64,000 nt of DNA from Annona cherimola (taxonomy: Eukaryota; Streptophyta; Magnoliopsida; Magnoliales; Annonaceae): contig CM059972.1 in NCBI GenBank assembly GCA_030490835.1, positions 8,896,264 to 8,960,263 on the forward strand, given 5' to 3'. This document shows, in pieces, positions 11,880 to 23,800 of this stretch (the first letter of the stretch is position 1; each line of letters starts with the position of its first letter). A program made the position numbers and the translations under genes. The notes below the pieces were generated by a model that saw only the letters and a program-made list of their open reading frames with translations, ran no database searches and was not told the origin of the DNA.

Positions 11880-12500
11880 TTAAATCCGAATCGTTAGATA
11901 TAATGCAAGTAGCACGGCTGTTTGATCTACTGGTCTGCTGCACTCATTCTCCCATGTTCGGCTAGCTCAAATGCAAAGCGACTGCAACCATTGATATCAA
12001 AGTCGTACGCACCAACCTCTTCAAATCCAAAATTGCCTGCCGTTGGCAGAAAAGGGGCTGAAAATCAAATGAGATAACAGCCGGACCCTTGTATTTGGGG
12101 CTTAGTTAGCGCTTAGCAAGGTGCTTGGACATGAAAAAGTATCTTGACTCTTGAAATCACGGCATTGAAAGTGCTTCTTAACTAATGTAGAGTTTACGAA
12201 ATGTAGCCCATGCATAGCCAGGGGGAAGAAAGGGAGGGGGGAGCAGTTAGCCCTTAGAATATCATTCAGCTGAATGCTTTTGATCAGTAGAAGAGTAAGA
12301 GTTAGAAGAAGTGCAGGACTTTACCACGAAAGTAACAAATTTTAAAGAGGCTTTTTGCTGTCATGACCAAAGAAGATGTGCAATCTTGTCCGACTCTGAT
12401 TTAAAAAACGTTACTTGACAAAGTGAGGACTACTCAAATAAAATCAGAACTCATCTGTTAAAAGTATTGATATGAATCCTACTTCTGAAATTTTTAAAAA
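11880..12500. other. Unassigned, less AT-rich segment inside the CACTA element
   Basis: This block replaces what should be the body of TNP2. It is richer in GC than the rest of the element, and the minus strand offers a short open reading (about 12055-11940) between an AG acceptor-like site and TAG. I do not recognise a protein. It may be captured host sequence or decayed transposon DNA. Confidence 0.3.
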
Positions 12501-12521
12501 CTAATGAACCTTTTATTTTAG

Positions 12522-12910
12522 CATCTCAAGGGGCACAAGGATTTTATGTGGAGAATCTTCAAGAGCAAAATTGGCTTATAGTTGTTAAGACAGAACCACG
12601 AGATTTATATCATTTTCTACCCAAAAATGACATTCTTTTAGAAGATAATCAAATCATTGATGATGATAATGCATTTCAACAAGTAGAATTAAGCAATAAT
12701 TTTTGTGTTGACTTTTTAAAGTATGTTGATCAATCTAACATTATGTTATCTAGGAAAGATGTTACAACTACATAACAAAATAGAAATGAGAAACCAATTA
12801 TGATTGATAATATAGATCATCATATTGATAATCTTGAAAAAATACTAGAAAACAATTTAGATGAAGATGTTATACTCTCTGATTATGAGTTTGATGGTTC
12901 TTATTCTTGA
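12522..12910 (+). pseudogene. TNP2-type CACTA transposase, C-terminal remnant
   Basis: After an AG acceptor at 12520-12521 the frame reads SQGAQGFYVENLQEQNW, then IVVKTEPRDLY and FQQVE. This is the conserved tail of plant TNP2 proteins, where a residue run about plundered substrate-filling (FILASQ..QVFYV) precedes a W-x-VV-x-T-x-PRDL block. A TAA at 12773-12775 interrupts the frame, and the original end is probably the TGA at 12908-12910, after an acidic stretch. The catalytic core (DDE region), which lies upstream in full-length TNP2, is absent here. Family assignment is secure by motif; function is lost. Confidence 0.7.
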
Positions 12911-13130
12911 TTGTGTTTTTTTGCTTTGCTATATTGTTTCTATTTATTATTTTTCTCTCTTTTATATTTTATTTTGTTTTGTTTAAATAAGTTGAAGGCA
13001 TGTTTAATTAGTGATCTTTTATATTGTCAATATTTTTCATCTTGTCATAATTGTTTGTGAGCATTATAATTTAAAATTTTTAACTTATGTTTATGATTTC
13101 TAAGTACTAAAAATTGTACTTTAAGAAGAA

Positions 13131-15290
13131 TGCCTCCAAAATATAACAGCACTGCTATGAAAAAAGCAACAAATGTTCATGAGAGCTTGTCAGAGTCCCT
13201 AGCAAGTGAGGATTGGGCGTGATTATATGAATTTTTTATGTTTCTTTGCATATCAAATTAATTTGACTAAGAAGTATTATTAAAATTATAATTTATTATT
13301 GATTTTTGTTCTTATTTTGACTATAATTAATAATTTTGTAATTTTTTGAGTAGGTCCATCCAATAATCGTATGCACGAAGGACGTGGGAAGACTAAATTC
13401 TTCAAATTTGATTTCGAAATTAAAAATGGGCCCTTGAAAGTTACTTTTCATGAAGGCACGTATATAGCAATTGTTAGATGTAGAGACTTGGACAAAGGTA
13501 CTGCACTGCAGGTGAATAGCCATTTCATTATATATAAAGTTGTCAATAAAGTTTTTATTGTAGAATCTACTCTCTATCCTTATTCATCTTTAATTATCTT
13601 ATTTTAATTTTTCAAGAAAAGTTTGAAGGATTAAATGATGATGATCAAGATCGTTTCAAGAATTTGTACTAGATACTATGCTGTGCTTATATAGAGGGTG
13701 GCATGGGCGGATGTCACAGCATTATAAGAAATTTCAAACTGATGAAGAACATCTTGATAATATTCCAAATGATATAAATCCTGAAGATGGGAGTTATTTG
13801 TTAGAATTTTATGGCAGCGACAAATTTAAGGTAGAAAGAAAATTTTATATTATTCGTGTTAATTAAACAATTTTATTATATTTATATATTTAAATTCAAA
13901 TTTATTATAAGGAGTTCAAAAAATTCAAAACCTCGAAAAGTAGTGTATAGAAACATACATATGGCTCCAAATCCTATGCTGAAGTTGAGGAATTAATGGT
14001 TTATCTCTTTCTCTGATATTATTGTCATTATTTATATATTTCACTACATTTTTATTAATGTTAAAATTCTAACTCATTTTATCTTTGTGCTTTAAATTGT
14101 AGAAAAATCAAAATAGCAGAATAAAGAGATCAATAGATCACATTTGACTTATTCAACGTACAAGGAAAACCAAGGAGGAAAAGTTTGAATGGGTTGATTC
14201 AAAATCAAAAGCTATACATGTAAGTAATCATATAACTATTTTAAATTAATACGTTAATTTTTTTACCATTATTCTTGCTTAATATGAAATCTTAATTAAA
14301 TATAATCATTGATAAAATTTAAGCCAAGGATACAATTTCTAGTTTTAAGAGATATATAAGAGATATATTGTATGTAATATTTGCCTATAGTATAGTTAGC
14401 TTAGGCCTTAATTCTTTAAGGAGCCAAACATAATTAATAAAGTTTAGATTGATTATAGTTTAACAACTTGGTAAATATGATAAAAATTGAAAAAGATATA
14501 TATTAGTTAGAATTATGCCCAACATCCAAAATTTATTTAAAAAAATTCAATGGTGCATTTCAATTTGATGATGATATACTTATTTTGGATCGTGCTTTGT
14601 ATTAGTAGCTAACTATTAAAATGGAAGGGCAAATCTAATTATCCATATCATTATAATTTTAATTCTAGTTTGGATGTACTCTTTAGTTACCCTTACAGCA
14701 AATAGTACATAAAAATATGACATTCCTAATTAAAAATAACACAAAGTTAATTTATAAGGATTTATTAATTTGTAATTTTGCATGAATAGAATCATAGAAT
14801 AAAATATTTTATCACTTATTATTCCTTATCTACAAATCGATAATATTATTTTAATACATTTATTTTCCGATAGTGTCTTTATCTTTAAGTGTAACATTTA
14901 ATTGTTAAAATTGCTTATTTACATTTGTTGATCTCATCTCAATTTATTTTAATTAGGCACAACTCCAAGAGCTTGTTATTGAACAATCACAAGAAGGAGC
15001 CTAAAAAAAATAGATAATGAAAATTTTATGTAGATTTTAGGCACTCGTTCAGGGTATTATTGTAATGAAGGTGTGAAAAAAAAAACTATAAAAATATCTA
15101 CCTCAAAAGTAAAAGAACAACAAACAAAATTAGATAAAATGAAACAAGAAATAGAGACATTAAAAGCATCAATGATAAAAAGGGAGGAACAAATTTGAGC
15201 TGAAATGGAAGAAAAAGTTTGAGCTATGTTTCCAGAGAAAATGACATCCCTATTTTCTTCAATGTCTCAACATTCTTCAGCTTAGTCAAA
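13131..15290 (+). pseudogene. TnpA-like (plant transposase Ptta/En/Spm family) gene, broken
   Basis: A start at 13131 (MPPKYNSTAMKKATNVHES) is followed, after intron-like gaps, by RGKTKFFKFDFEIKNGPLKV (13385-13450), W-H-x-x-MSQHYKKFQTDEEHL (13700-13770), a Y-GSKSYAE-type stretch (13960-14000), a WVDSKSKAIH block (14190-14220) and, after 14951, AQLQELVIEQSQEG with GTRSGYY and a lysine/glutamate-rich coiled-coil tail ending near 15285. This order matches the Transposase_24 (TnpA-like) proteins carried by plant CACTA elements, which bind subterminal repeats. In-frame stops at several points (for example in the 15000-15220 part) show decay. Exon limits are approximate. Confidence 0.6.
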
Positions 15291-15433
15291 ATTTTATATT
15301 AATTTCAAGATGCATTTTATTTTTCATTGATCATTTTAACAAATTTATATAATGAAAAATAAATTATTTAGATGCTAAATTTATTTCTAAAAGAAGTTTA
15401 TTTTTTATGCAGGCTAAATATGGATGCTGTTAA

Positions 15434-15540
15434 AGAGAGTTAAAGTTGAATTGTAGTAGAATTTCTTTTCTTCAGTCATATTTTGAAGAGAGTTAAAGTT
15501 GAATTGTAGCAGAACTTCTTTTCTTTAGTAATATTTTCAA
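15434..15540. repeat. Tandem duplication, 53-bp period
   Basis: GAGAGTTAAAGTTGAATTGTAG occurs at 15435 and 15488, each followed by AGAA.TTCTTTTCTT.AGT.ATATTTT. It lies between the TnpA remnant and the right subterminal repeats. Confidence 0.8.
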
Positions 15541-15879
15541 GAGAGATTGTCTGAATTATTTTTAGCTGACTTTTGAATGATACTTTGTCTTTTTTTTTTT
15601 AAATTTCGAGGATTGTATTACTTTGAAAAGACTAAGTACTTTGGTTAAATTTTTAAATGATGTTATGAATTAAGACTATTTTTTAAATAGAAATGAACGA
15701 AGACTATTTAATTGAATGTGGATTAGTTGATATTATTGGGATTAAGTTATTTGATGTTTATTTATTTATAAAGAAGGTATTTGACATTAAATTTGATTTT
15801 GATAAAATTTTATTTATTATAAGCATTTTTAGCAAAAATCAAGTATTATCGCTATTATCAATTAAGTCATGTTATGTAT

Positions 15880-16150
15880 ATTATTTTTAGCAACAAATTT
15901 CTTATTGCTATTATTTTAATATATGGCAACAAGATTTTAATGCTGTAAAATATACTTTCAGCAATATAGATATATTGTTGCGAAAGTATTTTTTGCAACA
16001 ATAAAATTATAATGTTGCCAATACTTTTTGCAACAAGGGTATACGCAACATACCCACAACAAAATTTTATTGTTGCTAAAAACTTTTAGCAACATTTTTT
16101 TAATAAATAGCAACAAAATCTATTATTGCTAAAGCATTTTTCTTGTAGTG
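15880..16150. repeat. Right subterminal repeats of the CACTA element
   Basis: About a dozen GCAAC / GTTGC motifs in both orientations lead up to the terminal GTAGTG. The pattern mirrors the left end. Confidence 0.8.
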
Positions 16151-16153
16151 CCA
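16151..16153. repeat. Target-site duplication CCA, right of the CACTA element
   Basis: Matches CCA at 9665-9667. Confidence 0.8.
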
Positions 16154-16667
16154 TAACCTCAAAATATACCAACAATATTTGCAAAGTCCTAAAATATACC
16201 CACGACGTTTATATTTAATCCTAAGAACACTTATTTAATGAGTTAACTAGTTAATATATGAAATTACTAATATGCCCATCAAACTTAGATGAGATTGAAA
16301 AATTATATATCATAACTCACTAATGTTCTAATTGTATATGAGTTCTAAATTTAGAGATCCTAATTTTATTTTATTTTTATTTCATTTCATCATTTATTAT
16401 TTTACAACAAGGTTATTTTGGATATTTAAAAAATTTTAACTAAAGATTTTTAATGAAATGAATATTTTGGGTTCAAATGTAAACTTAGAAAGTATATTTT
16501 GAATTTTAGAAATATTATAGGTATATTTAGGATATGGGAATATTTGGAAAAAGTCTTAAAATTTTGATTTGAAACTTGAATCAATAGTATGAATTGACAA
16601 TTTAGTTCAATTTTGAAATTTTAAATTTTTCAATCTAAAAACTTGTTTATATAATTTACGATTAGAA
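16154..16667. other. AT-rich intergenic DNA, nothing recognised
   Basis: No gene. The phrase AAATATACC with CC.AC recurs on both sides of the CACTA element, so the element probably entered an older AT-rich repeat. Confidence 0.4.
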
Positions 16668-16870
16668 ATTTACGAAAATGCCGCTGTATTTAAAAATTCA
16701 AAAAAATACTTAAAATTATCTAAAAATGGTAAAACTTGGTTTATAGGTTAAATACACCTAGCTTTACATACTGTATTTAAAAATTTTAAAAATACTTAAA
16801 ATCATCCAAAAATGATAAAACTTGGTTTATAAGTTAAATACAGCTAGCTTTACAGATTCATGAAAAAGCT
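16668..16870. mobile_element. Family B foldback half-arms repeated in tandem
   Basis: The right-arm sequence of family B (TGTATTTAAAAATT, then AAAATGGTAAAACTTGGTTTATA, then TTAAATACA.CTAGCTTTACA) occurs twice head to tail (about 16686-16766 and 16771-16855). Unlike copy 1, both copies point the same way. Confidence 0.6.
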
Positions 16871-16918
16871 AAATAAATATATATATATATATATTTTAGG
16901 CCGAGCTAAGTAAGGTCC

Positions 16919-17398
16919 CATAAATAATTTGGAATTTTGAAGAAAATACAATAAATTTGAAAAATATGTTATAATTTTTAATAAATGAATATATATATAA
17001 TTATTATAGAAACATAACTTTAAAAATTGCATTAGAATATAAATAACCATAAATAATTTTAAAATTTTGAAAAAATGTGAACAAAATTGAAAATATGCTT
17101 ATAATTTTTAATAAATGAATATATATCAATTACTATAAAATATAACTTTAAGAAATAAATTAGAATATAATTAATCATAAATGATTTGAGAATTTTGAAA
17201 AAAATAGGATAAAATTAAAAAATATGCTTAAAATTTTTAATAAATGAATATAAACGTTAATTACTATAGAACATGACTTTAAAAATTGAATTAGAAATCT
17301 AATTAATCATAAATAACTTGAAATTTTCAAAAAATGAGAATAAAATTAAAAATACATTTATAATTTTTAGTAAATTTTTAGTAAATGAATATATGCAA
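16919..17398. repeat. Four-unit tandem array, about 130-bp period
   Basis: Units begin with CATAAAT at 16919, 17048, 17176 and 17308. Each holds a TTTTGAA.AAAAT block, then TTATAATTTTTAATAAATGAATATA, then ATTACTATA.AA.AT.ACTTTAA. Units differ at many positions, so the array is old or drifting. No coding potential; the open frame on the minus strand at 16850-17050 is chance. Confidence 0.8.
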
Positions 17399-17594
17399 TG
17401 TGGGTTGAAGTATCATTCACCTGCCTTGACCATTTTTGAATTCGAGTCAAAATTTATAACTCATCTATATACCAAGTTATAAAAATGTTGGTTTGACCTA
17501 AGGGTCAGATTAGGAGCAGGTTAGAAGTCACCTGCCCCAATTCCAACACTAACATAGAATAATAGGTATATGAAAAATAGAAAATATATATCAG

Positions 17595-18250
17595 AAATAT
17601 TCAGGTACAACGTCGCTGAAATAGGCCCCACATGATCATCAAATCATAATCTACTCCGCCCATTGTATTTAGAATAATATATTCTATTACCATACCATTT
17701 TTCATCACAATCAAATATGTATATGGGCCCCATCTGAAAATGGTACAAATTCAACACAATAAAATAGTTTGATATAAATAATAAGTTTAAAGTGGTTTAT
17801 TCAACATGTAAATTATTTGCTATAAAATTTATATATAGATAAATGGTTGTGTAAAGTTTCATTGATCAAAAGTGGATATATATATATATATATATACATA
17901 TGGAAGCTATTCCGATGTAGCGCAACTGCACTGAACAGCGGTACATTTGATCAAAAGTGGGTCTCGCACATATTAGAATGCAATGAAACTTTATACAATC
18001 ATTTATCCATATATAAATTTTATAACAAATGGTTTACATGTTGAAAACATCATTTTAAAGTTGTTATTTATATTAAACAATTTTATTACATTGAATTTAT
18101 ATCATTTTCAGATGGGGTCCATATACATATCTGATGGGGATGAAAATTTGTATGATAATAGAATATATTATTCTAAATATAATCGGTAGAGTGGATTATA
18201 ATTTTATGTTCTTGTGGAGCCTATTTCAGCAATGCTGTACCTGAATATTT
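17595..18250. mobile_element. 656-bp palindrome, two 270-bp arms
   Basis: The left arm (17595-17864) and right arm (17981-18250) are reverse complements with scattered mismatches, from outer AAATATTCAGGTAC / GTACCTGAATATTT to inner AAGTTTCATTG / CAATGAAACTT. The 116-base loop contains a (TA)n run and two copies of GATCAAAAGTGG. Such a structure folds into one long hairpin when transcribed. No protein is encoded. It is most likely a foldback transposon; no target duplication is evident. Confidence 0.8.
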
Positions 18251-20834
18251 TTATATGTGTGTGTGAATGAGCCGCATGAGATCAAAATCCCTCAAAAGTA
18301 GCAGTCGCAGTTTTGCTTGGAGAGTGTCTTTCGTGTATTGGGCTTTACAGGAACATGAGACACCAACATACTTTAATGGGCTGTTGGTATGAAAATCGTT
18401 CTTCGTTTTCTCACCGCACGGCCGCTGCCATGAAAGACGTCCTTTTCTGATGTGAAATAATAAAGGGTAGGCACCCAGGTGGCAGTCCAGATCACGTCTG
18501 CATGTGCCAAATAATAAAGGGTAGGCAGTATGCACTACCCACGTGGTAGTCCACATCACGTCTGCATGTGCCGGCTTGCATCCGATGTCATGTCTATAAC
18601 ACAGGTCAAATGGGCCAACCTCGGGGGGATGGATTAATCAAATCTCGAATGATGGCTTCGGCCGTTTGTCGGCCATGATGGTGAGATAAGTCGTACTTGA
18701 ATAATTAAGGCAGCTCCGCCATACACGTCTTTTACGGATAATCAAGTCGAGGGGAGGCTTTGCAACTTTATTTTTTGTGGTATTTTGGGCCACCATACAA
18801 ACTAAAAAATATATATATTTTAAAAATTATGTGAATGTTATAAAATAATAAAAATAAAGTTAGAATAATTGAAATGTAAGAAAATGATTAAAGTATAGAA
18901 ATAAAATACTAGATAGTTAAATCATTATGTACGAAGGAGAAAACGTCTTGTTAGGCACCGACAATGCAAACTTAGCACACCACAGTTTTCACATCAAGGT
19001 GTGTTTGCCAATTGTTCTTTCTTAACCAAATTATTAAATGTTATGTCCGCTGTATGTTATTTTAGGTATGTTTGGGAATATAAATTTTAGAATAAATAAG
19101 GTAGTTTAAAGAAAAAATGATTGAAAAATAATAGTAAAATTAGAAAAAGTGAGATTGTTAGATGATTAAAATGTTAAATCATTTATAAAAGAATGTATAA
19201 GAGAGAGAAGCAAGAAAACCATAAAAAACCATAGATACATGTTACCAAACGTGCTCTTAATTTTCTTTCCCTCATGCCTTTGTATAAGATGAGATTTCCC
19301 ATTACTAAGATTAATTTTTAATACAATTTTTCGCATTTGTGATGCATAATTGAATATAATTTTTTTATAGTTTTAATACATTTTTCATATTTCTATCATA
19401 CATTATTAATGCTCATCTTATGCCTAATCCCCACTTGAATCCTTCCAAAAATGGACCTTGTGGCATTTCGTAAATGAAAATATGAACACAAAACCACACG
19501 ATGGAGGAATTCTAAAAGCACTTTTGCAAGAGTGCTTCGACGCCCTCAACCAGGCAGCCAAAGAAGGCTTGAGAAACCCAATTTTAGAAGCCCACACGTT
19601 CTTGATTGATGCATCTCTGGACATGGTTGTTTGCCAACTTATTTCTATCGTCCCCATTTGTCGTGATCCACATTCTCCTAATAAAGCCTTCCAAATTTCT
19701 ATCTTGAGGGCCATTTGTTAATCTATGTGAGAGACGTGTGATGTGAATCCATGGAATTATGAATTCCTAAGCTCAATTAATAACCATATTTTTACTCTTT
19801 TACTTCTACATTTCAACCGTTTTCAATCATTTTTCTTTTCTATAATACTTCAACTACTTTATTTATTCTATCTTTACCCTTATAATTCCATATCAATCAC
19901 ACAATTTTTAAAATATTCTATTTGTCACTTCTCACTGCATATCACAACTCCCACAATTCCACAACAAAACTTAGACCAATCCGAATTATCATAAATTTTG
20001 AATTTTGAAATAATTCTCACCTCCGATCAACCAAGATCTATGTCCCCAAGTAGCATATTGCATAAAGATCCTCTTAAGAAACCATCCATGGCATCTGTAT
20101 CAGGAAGTAGATTAGCCACATCGCATTTGAATCTTATCACAAGGCATGCCTCCCCTCTAACACTAAACATTTCATACAAATTTTTGCCAATGTAGACGTT
20201 ATTATACCACCCTCATAATTTTCTAACAAGTCGAGGAGTCCATTTTCCGAAGTTTAGTTATGACTGGACGAGTACTAAATAAGAGAAACCTTTGGTTGTT
20301 TGCACATTAACAGAAGGTATCCACAAATTTCAATAATGTCATTGTTTTTTCGAGCTAAGTCGATATGTACATATGTAATGCCACCAGGGGTGTACCCTAG
20401 TGCAAACTTATGCTGAGCTATTGTTAGCTGGTCATGAGTTGGATTTTCCCCTCCCCTTCCCCATTTAAGTGGTGTGAGAATTTTTTCACTTCCTCCCTTT
20501 TGTAGAGATATTTACAACCCCCCTCTCTTGTGTGGGGTGTTATTAAAAAATTTTCCGTACTTGAATGTAATATGAGTTGTCATGATGTATATAAATGTCT
20601 ATTAAAAAATATATACATATGTAACAAAAAATCCCGTCCCAAGCCCGAACTTTCATACCTCCCTCAAATTCACAAATAAGTCCAATTCCAAAATGTGTAC
20701 ACGAATGACCTGGACACTGTAAGAAGCAGCTCCCACACTTGCAGCTCCCACGGGCCACAACCACCACCGCACGATCACCAAAGAATTTTATTATTGTTAT
20801 TTTAAAGAATAAGGGTAAGACCAGCCAACCTCGG
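18251..20834. other. Intergenic DNA downstream of the kinase gene
   Basis: At 18455-18575 a block with AAATAATAAAGGGTAGGCA and CACGTCTGCATGTGCC is tandemly duplicated (spacing 54-64 bases, with a 10-base insertion); the second copy contains a CCCACGTGG G-box-like site. A MITE of family A type lies at about 19066-19255. No gene is established. Confidence 0.5.
19424..19721. other. Unassigned region open on both strands
   Basis: About 290 bases are open in one frame on each strand (87 codons plus, 96 codons minus), and the region is less AT-rich than its flanks. A second short open stretch at 19998-20195 lies nearby. I recognise no domain on either strand. It could be a decayed gene or transposon fragment. 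It is listed only because overlap of two long frames in an AT-rich setting suggests former coding sequence. Confidence 0.25.
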
Positions 20835-23800
20835 CTAACTTTTCCCCGGCTGCCTCGAATGAGAATGGTGGCGCCTTGGGCTTGTGAATGTAGAAGTTGT
20901 GGTGCTTGTCCTTGCGGTAGAAGCCGAAGCTGAGGCTGAAGCTGAGGTGGAAGAATGGTGAGATGAAGACCCTGCCTGGGATGAAGACTCGCCAGAAGAG
21001 CTGCCCATGGAACCCCAGTTTCTTGATCTCAGGAATCCAGGCCTCACGGGCTCCTCAAATGCACCTGGCTTCTTTGACAGCAGCACCAACACACGTTCCA
21101 TGGTGGGACGTACCCTTGGATCACGCTCAGTGCAGAGAAACCCGATCTTTATGCATGATCTAACTTGATCAGTTACAGCTGTCGAAGCTAACTTTGGGTC
21201 TATGATCTCCAAGCTCCGATTTTTCTTGTACAGATTCCATGCCTGCAACAATGCCAAAGAAAATGACTACGTGAGCGTTTAGTTGGTCTGTCCAAAAAAA
21301 AAAAAGAAGAAGAACAGAGAGAAAGCTGTGAAGCAATAAGAGTTGGTTTGTGTGCATATCAAAGAGTCCCTGACAGAGAATCTGAGCCGTTCACCTGCAG
21401 ACAGTAATCCAGGTTTGCCAAACTAAATGAAAGATGGCCTGTTATCAAAAGGGTGTGTTTGGGAAGTAACAAGATTTTTGGTATAAAAATTTTTGAAATT
21501 TAAGAAAATGATGTGATGTGATGAGATAATAACCAATAGTAAAGAAAATAAAGTTAAAATAGATAGGTTAGACGTATGGATAGTTGTGTAAAAATAATTA
21601 AAGAGTAGGGTAGTTGAATAGGAAGAAGTAGGGGGTGTTAACAGATCGGATTAAACGGGTTAGAGTCAAATCTTAATCCTAACTCATTTAAAAAATCTTA
21701 TCCATAATTTATTTATTAACCCATTTAAAAAACTTCAACTCTAACCCATTTACAACCTATTTAATAAATAGGTTAGCAGATTGTTTACTAGTTATATATA
21801 TGTTGCAAACAAAGAGTATTCAATGAGCTAACACAAAGAAGTATAGCAACTTGACGAGACAAAGAGAGGACAAAGAAAGGGAAACAAAAACAGAGACAGA
21901 AAAAGGAAAGATCGATGATGGAGTGAAGGAGAGAGGAGAGATATGGAAAAGGAGATGATTGAAGACAGAAAGAAAGAGAAAGAAGAAGGATAGAGAGGCA
22001 AAGAGAAGAAAAATCTTACAAGCGGCGGCAACGACAATGGTAATACCACAGCATAACGGTAGGGAAGATGCTATAGAGTTATAAATAGAGAAAAGAAAAT
22101 AGAAAATCGAAATGGGAAAAATGGCCTAAATCCTATACTCCTTTTTAATATATTATAAATGGGTTACTAGTTAAATAAGTTACTAAAGGGGTTGACGGTT
22201 AAACGGATTGACGAGTCGTAAAATCTCAACATTAATCCGTTTATATATTTAAATGCTTAAATGGGTTGCGAATCATAACCTATTTATTCAAAAATCTCAA
22301 CCCAAATCCAATTACAAACGAATTGACGGGTTGACCATGAACATTAATACCCTTAGAAAGAAGTGAAAAATAATTAAAAAATGAAGTAATTGTAGAGAAT
22401 GAAAAGTCATGCTTCAGTGCAAACAGACGAGCAAGATGTAATTTTCCATTGTCACATTATCTGAAATATTATGCAAGTCCTAGCAGTCTGCATGAAAAAC
22501 TAATGGTAGCTGATTTCTTTCAATCAGCGAATCGTTTCTTGAGATAACTGAAAGCAATTTAGGTGCCTATGGCAGTTGATAACTGAGAGCATTCGGCCAT
22601 GTTACCACATTGGTCACCACCAACGGATGATTCAGAGCGAAAAAGTGCTTATAGGCTTAGTACGGAGCTAAATTCTAGATTGGTGGCCAGAATTCTCACC
22701 CATTCAAGGAGACCCTCGCCATCAGGCTCGCTGATGAAGTTTGAGATCTTCTTGCCACTGATGATTTCCAGAACCAAAATGCCAAAGCTAAAGACATCAG
22801 CTTTTATTGACAATGATCCATGCATGACATACTCAGGAGCCATGTAACCACTGCAAAAAAGAGTCATAAAACAAACCATCGATTATCCAGAAAAGAATTT
22901 CACAGATGAGATTCCTATAGTCTTCATCTTCGCTAACGCAAAAGACCACAAACTTTCACACAAAAATACATCAGTAAGAGATCAATACATGGTTGGGGAA
23001 GTAAGTCAACAATCTCACCAGAAATCTCATATGACCCATAACTAAAATGATTTTGGTATTCGAAAATATCCACTAAAGCTTTCAGTATCAATAGCATCAA
23101 AGCCAGATAATTTTTTTTATTGCAATCAGAGCCAGATAATTGACCTAGAGGTCATGGGTTCGATCATCCAAAGAGGCAACTTAGAGAGTGGGGCACTAGG
23201 TAAGTGGCCATGAATGTCAGCCCACTGCTTAAGCATCATGTAGGGAAAATCATAAGAAGGCGCCAATTGATCAGGTCATTCATTGGCATTTTAACACAGC
23301 AGCAGTGAGATTAACCACCCAGCTGAAAATTAAATAATTGAAATATTAAATAGAAAACTAACTAAATATGCATAATGAACACACGAAACAAGGTCTTACT
23401 TAGTTCCTGCTAATCGTGTCTTGACATATGTGTGGTCTTCCGTATATAGACGGGCCATTCCAAAGTCTGCGATCTTGGGGACCCACCGATCATCAAGGAG
23501 AATGTTGCTTGCTTTGATGTCACGATGGATAATGCAGCAATGAGCACCTTCATGCAAGTACAGAAGCCCACGTGTGATGCCAACAATAATATCATACCGC
23601 TTCTTCCAATCCAATTGTTCACGCTTCTCTGGATCTGCATAACATACCACCAAATAGAAGGCCTTTAGGATTGTTTTATGTTCAGTTTCATTGTTTCTAG
23701 CCTATTAGAGACAGGATGAAAGATATGAGGATTCTCTTGCTTAGACTTAACTTCAGGTACACAAGAATCTTTTAATAAGCTAGAAGGGATCACTCATAGA

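Larger units (their letters stand above)
9668..16150 (+). mobile_element. CACTA (En/Spm) DNA transposon, internally deleted
   Basis: The left end reads CACTACAAAAAAAATTGAC and the right end, on the reverse strand, CACTACAAGAAAAATGC. The CCA triplet is duplicated on both sides, so the whole 6483-bp unit is one insertion. Within about 300 bases of each end there are many copies of GCAAC / GTTGC in both orientations (TAGCAACA, TTGTTGCTAAA), the subterminal array where TnpA-type proteins are known to bind. Inside are the C-terminal end of a TNP2 transposase (12522-12910) and a broken TnpA-like gene (13131-15290), both on plus. Most of TNP2 is missing, so the copy cannot move on its own. Confidence 0.9.
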
